Assembly: GCA_900755095.1 (NCBI GenBank)
Contig: CAAEFE010000103.1
Span: forward strand, 1 to 26,228
Reading direction: 5' to 3'
Source of the DNA: an uncultured Bacteroides sp.
GTDB taxonomy: Bacteria > Bacteroidota > Bacteroidia > Bacteroidales > Bacteroidaceae
DNA: 26,228 bases
Part shown: positions 8,904-16,821 of the stretch, one piece after another
Layout: the number at the start of each line of letters is the position of its first letter
How positions within the stretch are numbered: position 1 is the first letter of the stretch
Position numbers and translations under genes: made by a program
Notes under the pieces: generated by a model
What the model was told of the DNA's origin: nothing
What the model saw: the letters and a program-made list of their open reading frames with translations, nothing else
The model's database searches: none

Positions 8904-9305
8904 ATGGAAGATTTAAAAAAGAAAATGAGCGCAGACATGAATGATAAGGAGATTGTATTCTCCAAGTCCATTAAAGCAGGTAAACGCATCTATTACCTTG
9001 ACGTAAAGAAGAATCGTAAAGATGAAATGTTCCTGGCTATTACAGAGAGTAAGAAAGTGATAACGGGAGAAGGTGACGATTCTCAGGTTAGTTTCGAAAA
9101 ACACAAAATCTTCCTATATAGGGAGGACTTTCAGAAGTTTATGGCAGGACTCGAAGAAGCAGTCAACTTCATTGAGTGCAGTGATGCGAACGAATACATC
9201 GCCCGCCTGAACACCGAAGCGGATGAAGAAAGTGAACAGAAAGCAATCGAAGAAGCCCGGGAAAACAAGTTAGAGAGCGAAATTAAGATCGATATTGACT
9301 TTTAA
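8904..9305 (+). CDS. PUR-family DNA/RNA-binding protein (DUF3276)
   Basis: A 133-residue single-PUR-repeat protein, related to the Borrelia PUR-alpha-like fold, which binds single-stranded nucleic acid as a dimer. The core is VFSKSIKAGKRIYYLDVKK followed by the strands MFLAITESKKV and HKIFLYREDFQKFMAGLEEAVNFI, then an acidic tail. I chose the ATG at 8904 because the upstream in-frame TTG (8874) overlaps the predicted -7 box. An ATG at 8925 (MSADMNDKEIVF) is also possible. It is divergent from nusB and separated from ctc by that gene's own promoter. Its physiological target in Bacteroides is not known to me. Confidence 0.88.
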   Translation: MEDLKKKMSADMNDKEIVFSKSIKAGKRIYYLDVKKNRKDEMFLAITESKKVITGEGDDSQVSFEKHKIFLYREDFQKFMAGLEEAVNFIECSDANEYIARLNTEADEESEQKAIEEARENKLESEIKIDIDF

Positions 9306-9316
9306 GAAAGTAACTC

Positions 9317-9347
9317 TTTGATATTTCAAAAAAAAGACGTACTTTTG
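9317..9347 (+). promoter_or_regulatory. Consensus promoter of ctc (L25)
   Basis: TTTG (9317-9320), exactly 19 nt, then TACTTTTG (9340-9347): a perfect Bacteroides promoter. It predicts a start near 9354 and a leader of about 90 nt. Confidence 0.85.
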
Positions 9348-9353
9348 CACCGC

Positions 9354-9442
9354 TTTTTTGCAACATCGTGTGATAATCCACATCGTGTGATGGTGAATTA
9401 AGCAAGCTAACTTAATTTAGAGTAACACAAATTTTTAAAGAA
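9354..9442 (+). promoter_or_regulatory. ctc 5' leader with direct repeats and a hairpin
   Basis: The leader holds two copies of the 12-mer ACATCGTGTGAT (9363-9374 and 9380-9391, period 17). A hairpin follows, AATTAAG (9396-9402) with CTTAATT (9411-9417), about 25 nt before the ATG. Autogenous control by L25 is a possibility only. Confidence 0.4.
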
Positions 9443-10033
9443 ATGAAATCAATTGAAGTAAAAGGAACTGCAAGAACAATTGCAGAACGCTCTTCTGAAC
9501 AAGCTAGAGCTTTGAAAGAAATTCGTAAAAACGGTGGTGTACCTTGTGTACTTTACGGAGGTAATGAAGTAGTTCACTTCACAGTGACTAACGAAGGACT
9601 TCGTAACTTAGTTTATACTCCGCACATCTACGTTGTAGACTTGGTTATCGATGGCAAAAAAGTAAACGCTATCCTGAAAGATATTCAGTTCCATCCGGTA
9701 AAAGATACTATCCTGCACGTTGACTTCTATCAGATTGACGAAGCTAAACCTATCGTAATGGAAGTACCTGTACAGTTGGAAGGTCTTGCAGAAGGTGTGA
9801 AAGCCGGTGGTAAACTTGCACTGCAGATGCGTAAGATCAAAGTGAAAGCTTTGTACAATGTAATTCCCGAGAAACTGATCGTTAACGTTTCTCACCTGGG
9901 ATTGGGCAAGACTGTTAAAGTTGGCGAATTGAGCTTCGAAGGCCTTGAACTGATTAGTGCTAAAGAAGCCGTTGTATGTGCTGTTAAGTTGACTCGTGCA
10001 GCAAGAGGTGCAGCAGCAGCCGCTGGCAAGTAA
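9443..10033 (+). CDS. rplY: 50S ribosomal protein L25, general stress protein Ctc type
   Basis: L25 binds 5S rRNA in the central protuberance of the large subunit. At 196 residues this is the long, two-domain TL5/Ctc form, not the 94-residue E. coli L25. The N-terminal 5S-binding domain (about 1-95; ALKEIRKNGGVPCVLYGG, then KDTILHVDFYQI) is followed by the beta-rich TL5 domain (VPVQLEGLAEGVKAGG onward) and an Ala-rich tail (RAARGAAAAAGK). It has its own consensus promoter and a leader with repeats. A long hairpin follows the stop codon, then pth. The ctc-pth order is common in bacteria and fits a translation cluster. Confidence 0.95.
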   Translation: MKSIEVKGTARTIAERSSEQARALKEIRKNGGVPCVLYGGNEVVHFTVTNEGLRNLVYTPHIYVVDLVIDGKKVNAILKDIQFHPVKDTILHVDFYQIDEAKPIVMEVPVQLEGLAEGVKAGGKLALQMRKIKVKALYNVIPEKLIVNVSHLGLGKTVKVGELSFEGLELISAKEAVVCAVKLTRAARGAAAAAGK

Positions 10034-10065
10034 TTGAGATTATCCCTGTAAAGAGATATACTTCA

Positions 10066-10128
10066 AACGCAGATTAATGCAGATTAAAGCAGATGTTCAG
10101 TCTGCATTAATTTGTATTAATCTGCGTT
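10066..10128. terminator. Long repeat-built hairpin between ctc and pth
   Basis: Two 28-nt arms (10066-10093 and 10101-10128) pair with only three imperfect positions, two of them G-T. The left arm is itself a near-repeat of a 10-nt unit, GCAGATTAAT, about 2.6 times. A TTTCTTTTT tract follows, so it can work as a terminator or attenuator. It may also belong to a dispersed repeat family. Confidence 0.6.
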
Positions 10129-10167
10129 TCTTTTTCCTATATTAATGAACTGTTTTACGGAAAAACG

Positions 10168-10737
10168 ATGATAAAATATTTAGTTGTCGGACTGGGAAAC
10201 ATTGGTCCCGAGTATCATGAAACCCGACATAATATCGGATTCATGACAGTAGAAGCATTGGCCAGAATTAACAATGCTCCTCCTTTTATGGATGGACGCT
10301 ATGGATTCACCACCAGCTTTTCCATCAAAGGACGTCAGTTGATCCTGCTCAAGCCATCGACTTTTATGAACCTGAGTGGATTGGCCGTTCGCTATTGGAT
10401 GCAGAAAGAAAATATTCCATTGGAAAATGTGCTGATCGTAGTAGACGATCTGGCTCTTCCTTTCGGAACGTTACGTCTAAAAGGAAAAGGAAGTGATGCA
10501 GGCCATAACGGATTAAAGCATATTGCCGCCACTCTGGGCACTCAAAACTATGCCCGTCTGCGTTTTGGAATCGGGAGTGATTTTCCACGTGGCGGACAAA
10601 TCGATTACGTACTCGGTCACTTCACTGATGAAGACTGGAAGACAATGGATGAAAGACTGGAGATGGCAGGGGAAATTATCAAAAGTTTCTGTCTTGCCGG
10701 TATCGACATCACAATGAACCAGTTCAACAAGAAATGA
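10168..10737 (+). CDS. pth: Peptidyl-tRNA hydrolase
   Basis: Pth cleaves the ester bond of peptidyl-tRNAs released from stalled ribosomes and so recycles tRNA in the cytoplasm. The 189-residue protein has the family landmarks: [18 protein letters not shown] at the start with N11 and catalytic H21, the FMNLSG motif, [14 protein letters not shown] with the second catalytic region, and [11 protein letters not shown]. The length is normal. The ATG at 10168 is preceded by A-rich sequence and no clear Shine-Dalgarno. It lies 40 nt after a hairpin that may end or attenuate ctc transcription. Confidence 0.96.
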   Translation: MIKYLVVGLGNIGPEYHETRHNIGFMTVEALARINNAPPFMDGRYGFTTSFSIKGRQLILLKPSTFMNLSGLAVRYWMQKENIPLENVLIVVDDLALPFGTLRLKGKGSDAGHNGLKHIAATLGTQNYARLRFGIGSDFPRGGQIDYVLGHFTDEDWKTMDERLEMAGEIIKSFCLAGIDITMNQFNKK

Positions 10738-10838
10738 TGAACCTGTTCTATAAAAAATAAAGATAGCAATGAACGGTTAGCGATCAATGATAACGTCCAC
10801 TAACCGACTAATTATTTATCACTAAATAACTAACTAAA

Positions 10839-11255
10839 ATGGCTGAAGCAAGAATAGATAAATGGATGTGGGCTGTCCGCATCTTCAAGACACGGACGAT
10901 TGCAGCAGAAGCCTGCAAAAAAGGACGCATTACCATCAACGGTTCGCTGGTCAAAGCTGCCCGTATGATAAAACCGGGTGACGTTATTCAAGTGAAGAAA
11001 CCACCTATCACATACTCATTCAAAGTATTACAACCGATTGAGAAACGTGTAGGAGCTAAACTGGTATCGGAAATGATGGAAAATGTAACGACGCCCGATC
11101 AATATGAATTACTTGAAATGAGCAAAATCAGCGGATTCGTAGACCGGGCACGTGGAACCGGACGCCCGACCAAGAAAGATCGCCGGGAACTGGAAGAATT
11201 TACAACTCCAGAGTTTATGGATGATTTTGACTTTGATTTCGATTTTGAAGAATAG
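10839..11255 (+). CDS. hslR: S4-domain RNA-binding protein, Hsp15 type
   Basis: A 138-residue protein with an N-terminal S4 domain (about residues 5-65: RIDKWMWAVRIFKTRT, then CKKGRITINGSLVKAA and KPGDVIQVKK). E. coli Hsp15 (HslR) binds 50S subunits that carry a nascent chain and peptidyl-tRNA, a ribosome rescue role that would suit its position next to pth. The C-terminal part has a basic segment (TGRPTKKDRRELEEF) and ends in an unusual acidic-aromatic tail of alternating Asp and Phe. The gap from pth is about 100 nt. It contains a weak 7-bp stem (10774-10780 with 10800-10806) and no evident promoter, so pth and hslR are probably cotranscribed. Confidence 0.85.
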   Translation: MAEARIDKWMWAVRIFKTRTIAAEACKKGRITINGSLVKAARMIKPGDVIQVKKPPITYSFKVLQPIEKRVGAKLVSEMMENVTTPDQYELLEMSKISGFVDRARGTGRPTKKDRRELEEFTTPEFMDDFDFDFDFEE

Positions 11256-11284
11256 GATAAATAGAAAAAGATAAATAAACGATG

Positions 11285-11355
11285 AATCGTAAATAATGAA
11301 CGGTGAACAGCCTGTGGATATAACGCAGGCTGTTCACCGTTCATTATTTACGATT
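11285..11355. terminator. Perfect 30-bp hairpin between convergent hslR and the HIT gene
   Basis: Arms 11285-11314 and 11326-11355 are perfectly complementary with an 11-nt loop, between convergent stop codons at 11255 and 11399. This is much longer than an ordinary terminator. It includes the 12-mer TGAACGGTGAAC, whose 11-base core recurs at 5133-5143. Confidence 0.7.
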
Positions 11356-11398
11356 TGTATAGCTTCCCACTTATAGAGTTGCAGTTCACCCTTTCTTT

Positions 11399-11824
11399 TT
11401 ACAGATTCGCTTTAACAGCATCAATCAGCTCCTGATATTCTGCGTCAGTCAAATAAACCTTTCCCGGATTCATTTGGAATATACCTCCATAATCAGGTCC
11501 ATCCACATATTTAGGTGCTAAATGAAAATGCAAATGAGACAATTTATCCGAGTAAGCACCATAATTAATCTTTTCCGGCTGGAAAGCTTTCTGCATGGCA
11601 CGAGTGACACGCGCTACATCTGCCATAAAAGCATTACGGTCTTCATCACTCAATTCATTCAAATCGTTCACATGGTCTTTATAAGAAACAAGACAACGTC
11701 CACGGTAGGTTTGTTCCTTAAACAAAAACACACGTGACACACTCAATTGCGCAATCTCAATCATCAGATTATGCAACGTTTCATTGTTCTGGCAATACAG
11801 ACATTCTTTCGGATCACTCTTCAT
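11399..11824 (-). CDS. HIT-family nucleotide hydrolase/transferase
   Basis: A 141-residue histidine-triad protein. The active-site motif HLHFHLAP contains the three His of the family. These enzymes hydrolyse or transfer nucleoside phosphates (AMP-lysine, Ap4A and similar) through a His-linked nucleotide. The N-terminus has a CLYC pair that may bind zinc, as in many bacterial HIT proteins. The exact substrate cannot be read from the sequence. A perfect -7 box lies at 11861 to 11854, about 30 nt before the ATG. The gene is therefore probably transcribed independently of the antiporter upstream. Confidence 0.9.
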   Translation of the reverse strand: MKSDPKECLYCQNNETLHNLMIEIAQLSVSRVFLFKEQTYRGRCLVSYKDHVNDLNELSDEDRNAFMADVARVTRAMQKAFQPEKINYGAYSDKLSHLHFHLAPKYVDGPDYGGIFQMNPGKVYLTDAEYQELIDAVKANL

Positions 11825-11853
11825 GATATTATTATTTTAAGTTTTTATCGTTG

Positions 11854-11861
11854 CAAAAATA
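11854..11861 (-). promoter_or_regulatory. -7 box of the HIT gene
   Basis: TATTTTTG on the minus strand fits TAnnTTTG and lies in the 49-nt gap between the antiporter stop codon and the HIT start. No TTTG was found at the -33 spacing. Confidence 0.45.
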
Positions 11862-11873
11862 AGTATTCCATTC

Positions 11874-14147
11874 TTATCCGGCTTGTACTTTTTCGTTTTT
11901 TTGATCGACTAATTGGTACACATCCTCTTTTTCGCCTACCACCCAAACAACATCGCCTTCTTCGAGCGGAGCATTTACATCAGGAACCATCAGTGTACCG
12001 TCTTCACTTTCAACACCGGCTATCATACAATGATATTTGTCGCGGATACCCGATTCACGAATCGTTTTACCCAGAAAAACAGAATCACTGTCAATGATAA
12101 ACTGCTTCAAAGCCATCTCGCTCTTTTCATAAACCTCCCAGTCTATCTTCGCTCCGTTTTGCATCGCCTCATTAAACACACTTAATTGTTCATCCGTCCC
12201 TATCACCTGTATCTTATCCATTGGAAACAGACGAACAGAACCACCGGGGATATTAATCCTCCTCTTTCCACGAAGAATAGAAGCAACATGAACTCCAAAC
12301 TTCTTCCCCAAGTTCAGCTCCATCAATGTCTTTCCCGCCCAACTGGATTCACCCGGAATTTCCATATCGGCAAGATGCAAATCATGCGACAACAAACGAC
12401 CGGCATACTCCGGCTTTTTCTCTCCCAGATACTCTGCACGTACATCTCTGGAACGGAGATTCTGGAAGAAACGACGTTCAATCAATATCGATTGCTTTTT
12501 CAAACGGCGAGACCATACCATCAACAATACAATAAGTACAGCCACTCCAATAATCAATCCGATAGACGCCTTAAATAATCCGGAAATAACAAAGATGACA
12601 AAAAGTGCCGCTATCATAATACGAATCACGATTGTCGATACCAGCGGCGCGCGGTTGGCACGGCTATCATGCCATAAGGTCATAAACTCAACCGAATGAT
12701 TTTTCTTCACCATAATGGCACGCAAGAAAGGAGCAATACACAGAATCATAAATACCGCTCCCAACAACGATGCCCAGAAATGAGGCAGATTCTCTTTAAA
12801 GAATGGCACAACAAAACGAAAAGAAAGTGCAATAATCGACATACTGACAATTGAATAAACAACTGTTATACGTACCATTGACAAGATTAGCTTCTTCCAC
12901 AAATTCTCGTGATTCAGAGCTGTTTGCGAACCGGAAGAATAACGCATCATTATTTTTTTCCATGATTCCGGAAGATGAGCATCCACAAAAGTAGAAGCCG
13001 GCTCGGCAAAACGAATCATATAAGGAGTCAGGAAAGTAGTAATCACAGAAACCGCTACCACTATCGGATACAGAAAATCACTCGTTACATGCAAAGAGAC
13101 TCCCAAAGAAGCAATAATAAACGCAAATTCGCCGATCTGCGTTAAACTAAAGCCGCATTGCATAGCCGTCTTTAAAGGCTTTCCGGAGAGAATAACACCG
13201 AATGTACCAAAAACGGCCTGTCCCAAGATAACAGCCAAAGTAATAACTATAATAGGTACGGCATATTCTACAATCATTGCAGGATCCACCATCATACCGA
13301 CCGATACGAAAAAGATAGCTCCAAAAAGATCCTTTACCGGTTTCACCAGCCGGTCTATGGATTCCGCCTCGATTGTTTCCGCCAGAATAGATCCCATTAT
13401 AAATGCACCAAATGCAGCAGAAAATCCTGTATGAGCCGCCATCACTACCATACCGAAACAAAGTGCCAACGACACAATAAGCAGAGTCTCCTCTCCCATC
13501 AATTTCCGGCAGCGTTTCAAGAATTCAGGAATCAGATAGATACCGACAACAAACCACAGAATAAGGAAAAACAATAATTTCCCGATACTCTCCAACATCT
13601 CGGTACCTTCAAAATGTTGGCTTACCGCCATAGTGGAAAGCATCACCATTAATACAATAGCCAAAATATCTTCCAAAATCAAGATACTCAACACAAGTCC
13701 GGTGAACTGCTTCTTCCTTAATCCTAAATCATCAAAAGCTTTATAAATAATAGTAGTAGACGACATCGCAATCATACCGCCCAAGAACAGACTGTCCATC
13801 CTGTGCCAGCCGAAACCCATGCCGACTCCTATTCCCAACAAAATCATACAAAAGATGATGGTACAGGCAGCAATGATGGCAGAACCACCCACCTTGACAA
13901 TCTTCTTAAAACTAAATTCCAAACCAAGAGCAAACAGCAAGAAAATAACACCAATATCCGCCCAAGTCTTAATATTGGCAGTATCCATCACTGAAGGAGT
14001 ATACGGCATATGCGGACTTGCCAGAAATCCGGCAACTACATATCCCAAGACCAGAGGTTGTTTCAACTTCTTAAACAACAAAGTCATAACACCGGCACAA
14101 ATCAATATAAGTGCGAGGTCAGCTATAAGAGTAGGTAATTGAGACAT
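11874..14147 (-). CDS. Cation:proton antiporter (CPA2/KefB type) with two RCK_C domains
   Basis: A 757-residue inner-membrane protein. The N-terminal 390 or so residues hold about a dozen hydrophobic segments typical of the sodium/hydrogen exchanger fold, with the family stretch FALGLEFSFKK and a helix pair near GAFIMGSILAET. A second hydrophobic block (about 425-560) follows. The cytoplasmic tail has two RCK_C (TrkA-C-like) ligand-binding domains at about 593-660 and 686-748. I see no Rossmann RCK_N domain, unlike E. coli KefB and KefC. It probably exchanges K+ or Na+ for H+; which ion is not decidable here. A promoter with an inverted repeat lies just upstream. Confidence 0.88.
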   Translation of the reverse strand: MSQLPTLIADLALILICAGVMTLLFKKLKQPLVLGYVVAGFLASPHMPYTPSVMDTANIKTWADIGVIFLLFALGLEFSFKKIVKVGGSAIIAACTIIFCMILLGIGVGMGFGWHRMDSLFLGGMIAMSSTTIIYKAFDDLGLRKKQFTGLVLSILILEDILAIVLMVMLSTMAVSQHFEGTEMLESIGKLLFFLILWFVVGIYLIPEFLKRCRKLMGEETLLIVSLALCFGMVVMAAHTGFSAAFGAFIMGSILAETIEAESIDRLVKPVKDLFGAIFFVSVGMMVDPAMIVEYAVPIIVITLAVILGQAVFGTFGVILSGKPLKTAMQCGFSLTQIGEFAFIIASLGVSLHVTSDFLYPIVVAVSVITTFLTPYMIRFAEPASTFVDAHLPESWKKIMMRYSSGSQTALNHENLWKKLILSMVRITVVYSIVSMSIIALSFRFVVPFFKENLPHFWASLLGAVFMILCIAPFLRAIMVKKNHSVEFMTLWHDSRANRAPLVSTIVIRIMIAALFVIFVISGLFKASIGLIIGVAVLIVLLMVWSRRLKKQSILIERRFFQNLRSRDVRAEYLGEKKPEYAGRLLSHDLHLADMEIPGESSWAGKTLMELNLGKKFGVHVASILRGKRRINIPGGSVRLFPMDKIQVIGTDEQLSVFNEAMQNGAKIDWEVYEKSEMALKQFIIDSDSVFLGKTIRESGIRDKYHCMIAGVESEDGTLMVPDVNAPLEEGDVVWVVGEKEDVYQLVDQKNEKVQAG

Positions 14148-14167
14148 TATTTTATCGTATTTGATGA

Positions 14168-14216
14168 CAAAATTATATTATTTCTATGGGATAAACAACA
14201 TATTTACGGATATGTT
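14168..14216 (-). promoter_or_regulatory. Antiporter promoter with an operator-like inverted repeat
   Basis: TAATTTTG (14175 to 14168, minus strand) is a perfect -7 box, with GTTG at 14199-14196 after a 20-nt spacer. AACATAT (14197-14203) and ATATGTT (14210-14216) form a perfect 7-bp inverted repeat with a 6-nt spacer that overlaps the -33 position, a plausible regulator site. Confidence 0.5.
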
Positions 14217-14242
14217 TTGCAATAACCATCATAAAATAAGTT

Positions 14243-14275
14243 AGCCCCGGATAGAGTCGTAACTTATCCGGGGCT
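14243..14275 (-). terminator. gcvT terminator
   Basis: An 11-bp perfect stem (14243-14253 with 14265-14275, 11-nt loop, core CCCCGGAT) lies 24 nt after the gcvT stop codon. On the minus strand it is followed by AACTTATTTTAT. Confidence 0.75.
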
Positions 14276-14298
14276 ATACACAATAACAAGCTTATTTT

Positions 14299-15384
14299 TT
14301 ACTTTCTAAAAGGCGGTTTCACTACCACAGCTTTCAATTTCCGACCACGCATATCGATACAGATTTCCGTACCCACCTTACTATATTCCGGTTTCACATA
14401 TCCCATACCGATACCAATCTTACGGGTAGGCGACATCGTACCGGAGGTCACCACTCCCACTTTCTCGCCTTCATCATTCACCAGTTCATAGCCATGACGG
14501 GGAATTCCGCGATCAACCATTTCAAAGCCAACCAGTTTACGGGTAACACCTTCCGCTTTCTGTTTTTCCAGCATCGGACGGTTGACAAAATCCTTGCCCT
14601 CCACAAACTTAGTGATCCATCCCAATCCGGCTTCTATCGGAGAAGTCGTATCATCCAGATCATTGCCATACAGACAGAAGCCCATTTCCAACCGGAGCGT
14701 ATCACGGGCACCCAAACCGATAGGTTTAATGCCATACTCTTCACCAGCTTCAAAAATAGCCTTCCATATAGAATCAGCCGCAGACGGATAGAAATAAAGC
14801 TCAAAACCTCCCGCACCGGTATAACCCGTATTGGAGATAATCACATTCTCTTCACTTGCAAACGTTCCAACCTTAAATGTATAATAAGGAATAGTAGCAA
14901 GATCAATATCCGTCAACTTTTGCAGAACCGAAATAGCCTTCGGACCCTGTATAGCAAGTTGAGCTATGTTATCCGACGAATTTTCCAACTCGGCTCCCTC
15001 CGTATTGTGAGAAACACACCAGTTCCAGTCTTTTTCCATATTGGAAGCATTCACCACCAACATGTATTTTTCCGGTTCATACTGATAAACCAGCAAATCA
15101 TCTACAATCCCCCCATCCTCATTCGGAAAACAAGTATATTGTATTTTACCCGGAGCCAGTGCCGCCACATTGTTAGATGTTATTTTCTGCAGAAAGGCCA
15201 ACGCTTGCGGTCCTTTCACCCAAAATTCTCCCATGTGCGATACATCAAATACACCGACACCTTGACAAACAGTTATGTGTTCATCAATGATGCCGGAGTA
15301 TTCAATAGGCATATTATAACCTGCAAACTCGTGCATTTTAGCACCAAGTGCTATATGTTTCTCTGTAAACGGAGTGGTTTTCAT
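14299..15384 (-). CDS. gcvT: Glycine cleavage system T protein (aminomethyltransferase)
   Basis: GcvT transfers the aminomethyl carbon from lipoylated GcvH to tetrahydrofolate, giving methylene-THF and ammonia. The 361-residue protein starts with the typical [21 protein letters not shown] and has [15 protein letters not shown]. The folate-region motif [13 protein letters not shown] contains the conserved Asp. [11 protein letters not shown] and the C-terminal [12 protein letters not shown] stretch are also present. No gcvP or gcvH is in the window, so the complex is encoded at scattered sites. It follows pepT by 61 nt of AT-rich sequence made of near-repeats of AAGTATTAAG (15390-15428). Cotranscription with pepT is likely. 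Confidence 0.97.
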   Translation of the reverse strand: MKTTPFTEKHIALGAKMHEFAGYNMPIEYSGIIDEHITVCQGVGVFDVSHMGEFWVKGPQALAFLQKITSNNVAALAPGKIQYTCFPNEDGGIVDDLLVYQYEPEKYMLVVNASNMEKDWNWCVSHNTEGAELENSSDNIAQLAIQGPKAISVLQKLTDIDLATIPYYTFKVGTFASEENVIISNTGYTGAGGFELYFYPSAADSIWKAIFEAGEEYGIKPIGLGARDTLRLEMGFCLYGNDLDDTTSPIEAGLGWITKFVEGKDFVNRPMLEKQKAEGVTRKLVGFEMVDRGIPRHGYELVNDEGEKVGVVTSGTMSPTRKIGIGMGYVKPEYSKVGTEICIDMRGRKLKAVVVKPPFRK

Positions 15385-15445
15385 TATTTTAAAGTATTAA
15401 GTTTTAAGTATCAGGTATTAAGTATTACCGGAGCTTACCGTCTTT

Positions 15446-16669
15446 TTATTTGGAAGCCACCAGTTCTGCTATTTTTACGATCACTTTCATTGCTTTCTCC
15501 ATATTCTGGATAGGCACAAATTCGTAACGACCGTGGAAATTCAGACCACCGGCAAAGATATTCGGACAAGGCAATCCCTTAAAAGAAAGCTGCGCACCAT
15601 CCGTACCTCCACGAATCGGTTTTACATTCGGTTTCACACCCACGGCTTCCATAGCTGCAAAAGCAGTATCGATGATGTGCATTACCGGTTCTATTTTCTC
15701 ACGCATATTATAATACTGGTCGCGCAGTTCGAGTGTCGCAGTACCAGCTCCATATTCAGCGTTCATTTGAGCTACCAGACGTTCTATCTCTTTTTTACGG
15801 TTCTCAAATTTTGCACGGTCATGATCGCGGATGATATAAGACACAGTGCTTTGCTCCACATCCCCCTGAATACCAATCAAATGATAGAATCCTTCATAGC
15901 CGGTCGTATGTTCCGGTCTTTCCTGTGAGGGAAGCATCGTAATAAACTGATTGGCAAGATAGATAGAGTTAATCATCTTATCCTTGGCATATCCCGGATG
16001 CACATTACGTCCTTTAAAGGTTATTTTTGCGGCAGCAGCATTAAAGTTCTCAAACTCCAACTCCCCTACTTCACCTCCATCCATCGTATATCCCCATTCA
16101 CAACCGAATTTCTCTACATCGAATTTATGAGCACCTTCACCGATTTCTTCGTCAGGATTGAAGCCGATACGGATTTTACCGTGTTTGATTTCGGGATGTT
16201 CCTTCAGATAAACCATCGCTGATACAATTTCCGCGATACCGGCTTTGTCGTCGGCACCGAGCAACGTTTTTCCGTTGGTTACAATCAAGTCTTCTCCCTT
16301 ATGATCCAGCAATTCCGGGAATTGTGATGGAGAAAGGACTACATTCTCTTCAGCACAAAGCACAATATCCGAACCGTCATACTTTTCCACAATGCGCGGA
16401 GTGACATCTTTACCCGTCATATCAGGACTTGTATCCATGTGGGCAATAAACCCGATAGTGGGTACTTCTTTATTTATATTGGCAGGAAGTGTAGCAAAAA
16501 GATAGCCATGCTCATCCAAAGTAATATCTTCCAATCCCAAAGATTCCAACTCTTTTTTCAAGTATTCAGCAAAAATCATCTGCTTCGGAGTACTTGGAGT
16601 AAGCCCTGTCGATTCATCAGATTGTGTATCGAAGCTTACATACTTTAAAAATCTGTCTACTAAAGTCAT
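15446..16669 (-). CDS. pepT: Peptidase T (tripeptide aminopeptidase)
   Basis: PepT is a cytoplasmic M20-family dizinc aminopeptidase that removes the N-terminal residue from tripeptides. The 407-residue protein has all expected metal ligands at positions nearly identical to Salmonella PepT: H77 in HMDTSPD, D140 in [10 protein letters not shown]174/E175 in [10 protein letters not shown]197 in TMDGGE and H379 in [18 protein letters not shown] near the C-terminus is also typical. Its promoter (16727-16757) overlaps the terminator of the upstream purF-like gene. gcvT follows 61 nt downstream. Confidence 0.97.
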   Translation of the reverse strand: MTLVDRFLKYVSFDTQSDESTGLTPSTPKQMIFAEYLKKELESLGLEDITLDEHGYLFATLPANINKEVPTIGFIAHMDTSPDMTGKDVTPRIVEKYDGSDIVLCAEENVVLSPSQFPELLDHKGEDLIVTNGKTLLGADDKAGIAEIVSAMVYLKEHPEIKHGKIRIGFNPDEEIGEGAHKFDVEKFGCEWGYTMDGGEVGELEFENFNAAAAKITFKGRNVHPGYAKDKMINSIYLANQFITMLPSQERPEHTTGYEGFYHLIGIQGDVEQSTVSYIIRDHDRAKFENRKKEIERLVAQMNAEYGAGTATLELRDQYYNMREKIEPVMHIIDTAFAAMEAVGVKPNVKPIRGGTDGAQLSFKGLPCPNIFAGGLNFHGRYEFVPIQNMEKAMKVIVKIAELVASK

Positions 16670-16726
16670 ATTGTTTTAATTACAAGTTACTAATTACAAT
16701 TTACAAATTGATAGTTTATAGTGCCG

Positions 16727-16757
16727 TAAAGGTAAAAAAAGAGCCGTGAATTACAAA
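16727..16757 (-). promoter_or_regulatory. pepT promoter whose -33 lies in a terminator loop
   Basis: On the minus strand, TTTG (16757-16754), 19 nt, then TACCTTTA (16734-16727, one base off consensus). The -33 TTTG lies in the 7-nt loop of the hairpin at 16736-16776. The predicted start is near 16720. Confidence 0.5.
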
Positions 16758-16776
16758 GCAATTCACGGCTCTTTTT
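16736..16776 (-). terminator. Terminator of the purF-like gene
   Basis: A 17-bp perfect stem (16736-16752 with 16760-16776, 7-nt loop ACAAAGC) with A/T tracts on both sides lies 46 nt after the stop codon. GAGCCGTGAATT forms the GC-rich core. The same bases contribute to the pepT promoter. Confidence 0.85.
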
Positions 16777-16821
16777 ATTGTATACTTTTATCCGGATACT
16801 TAAATATCCTATTTGACTACT

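Noticed and set aside
10774..10806. Hairpin CGGTTAG/CTAACCG between pth and hslR as a terminator
   Set aside because: Only 7 bp with a 19-nt loop and no T-tract.
14494..15513. 339-codon plus-strand frame opposite gcvT and the end of pepT
   Set aside because: It spans two real genes and their spacer and has no family-like motif; an antisense shadow.
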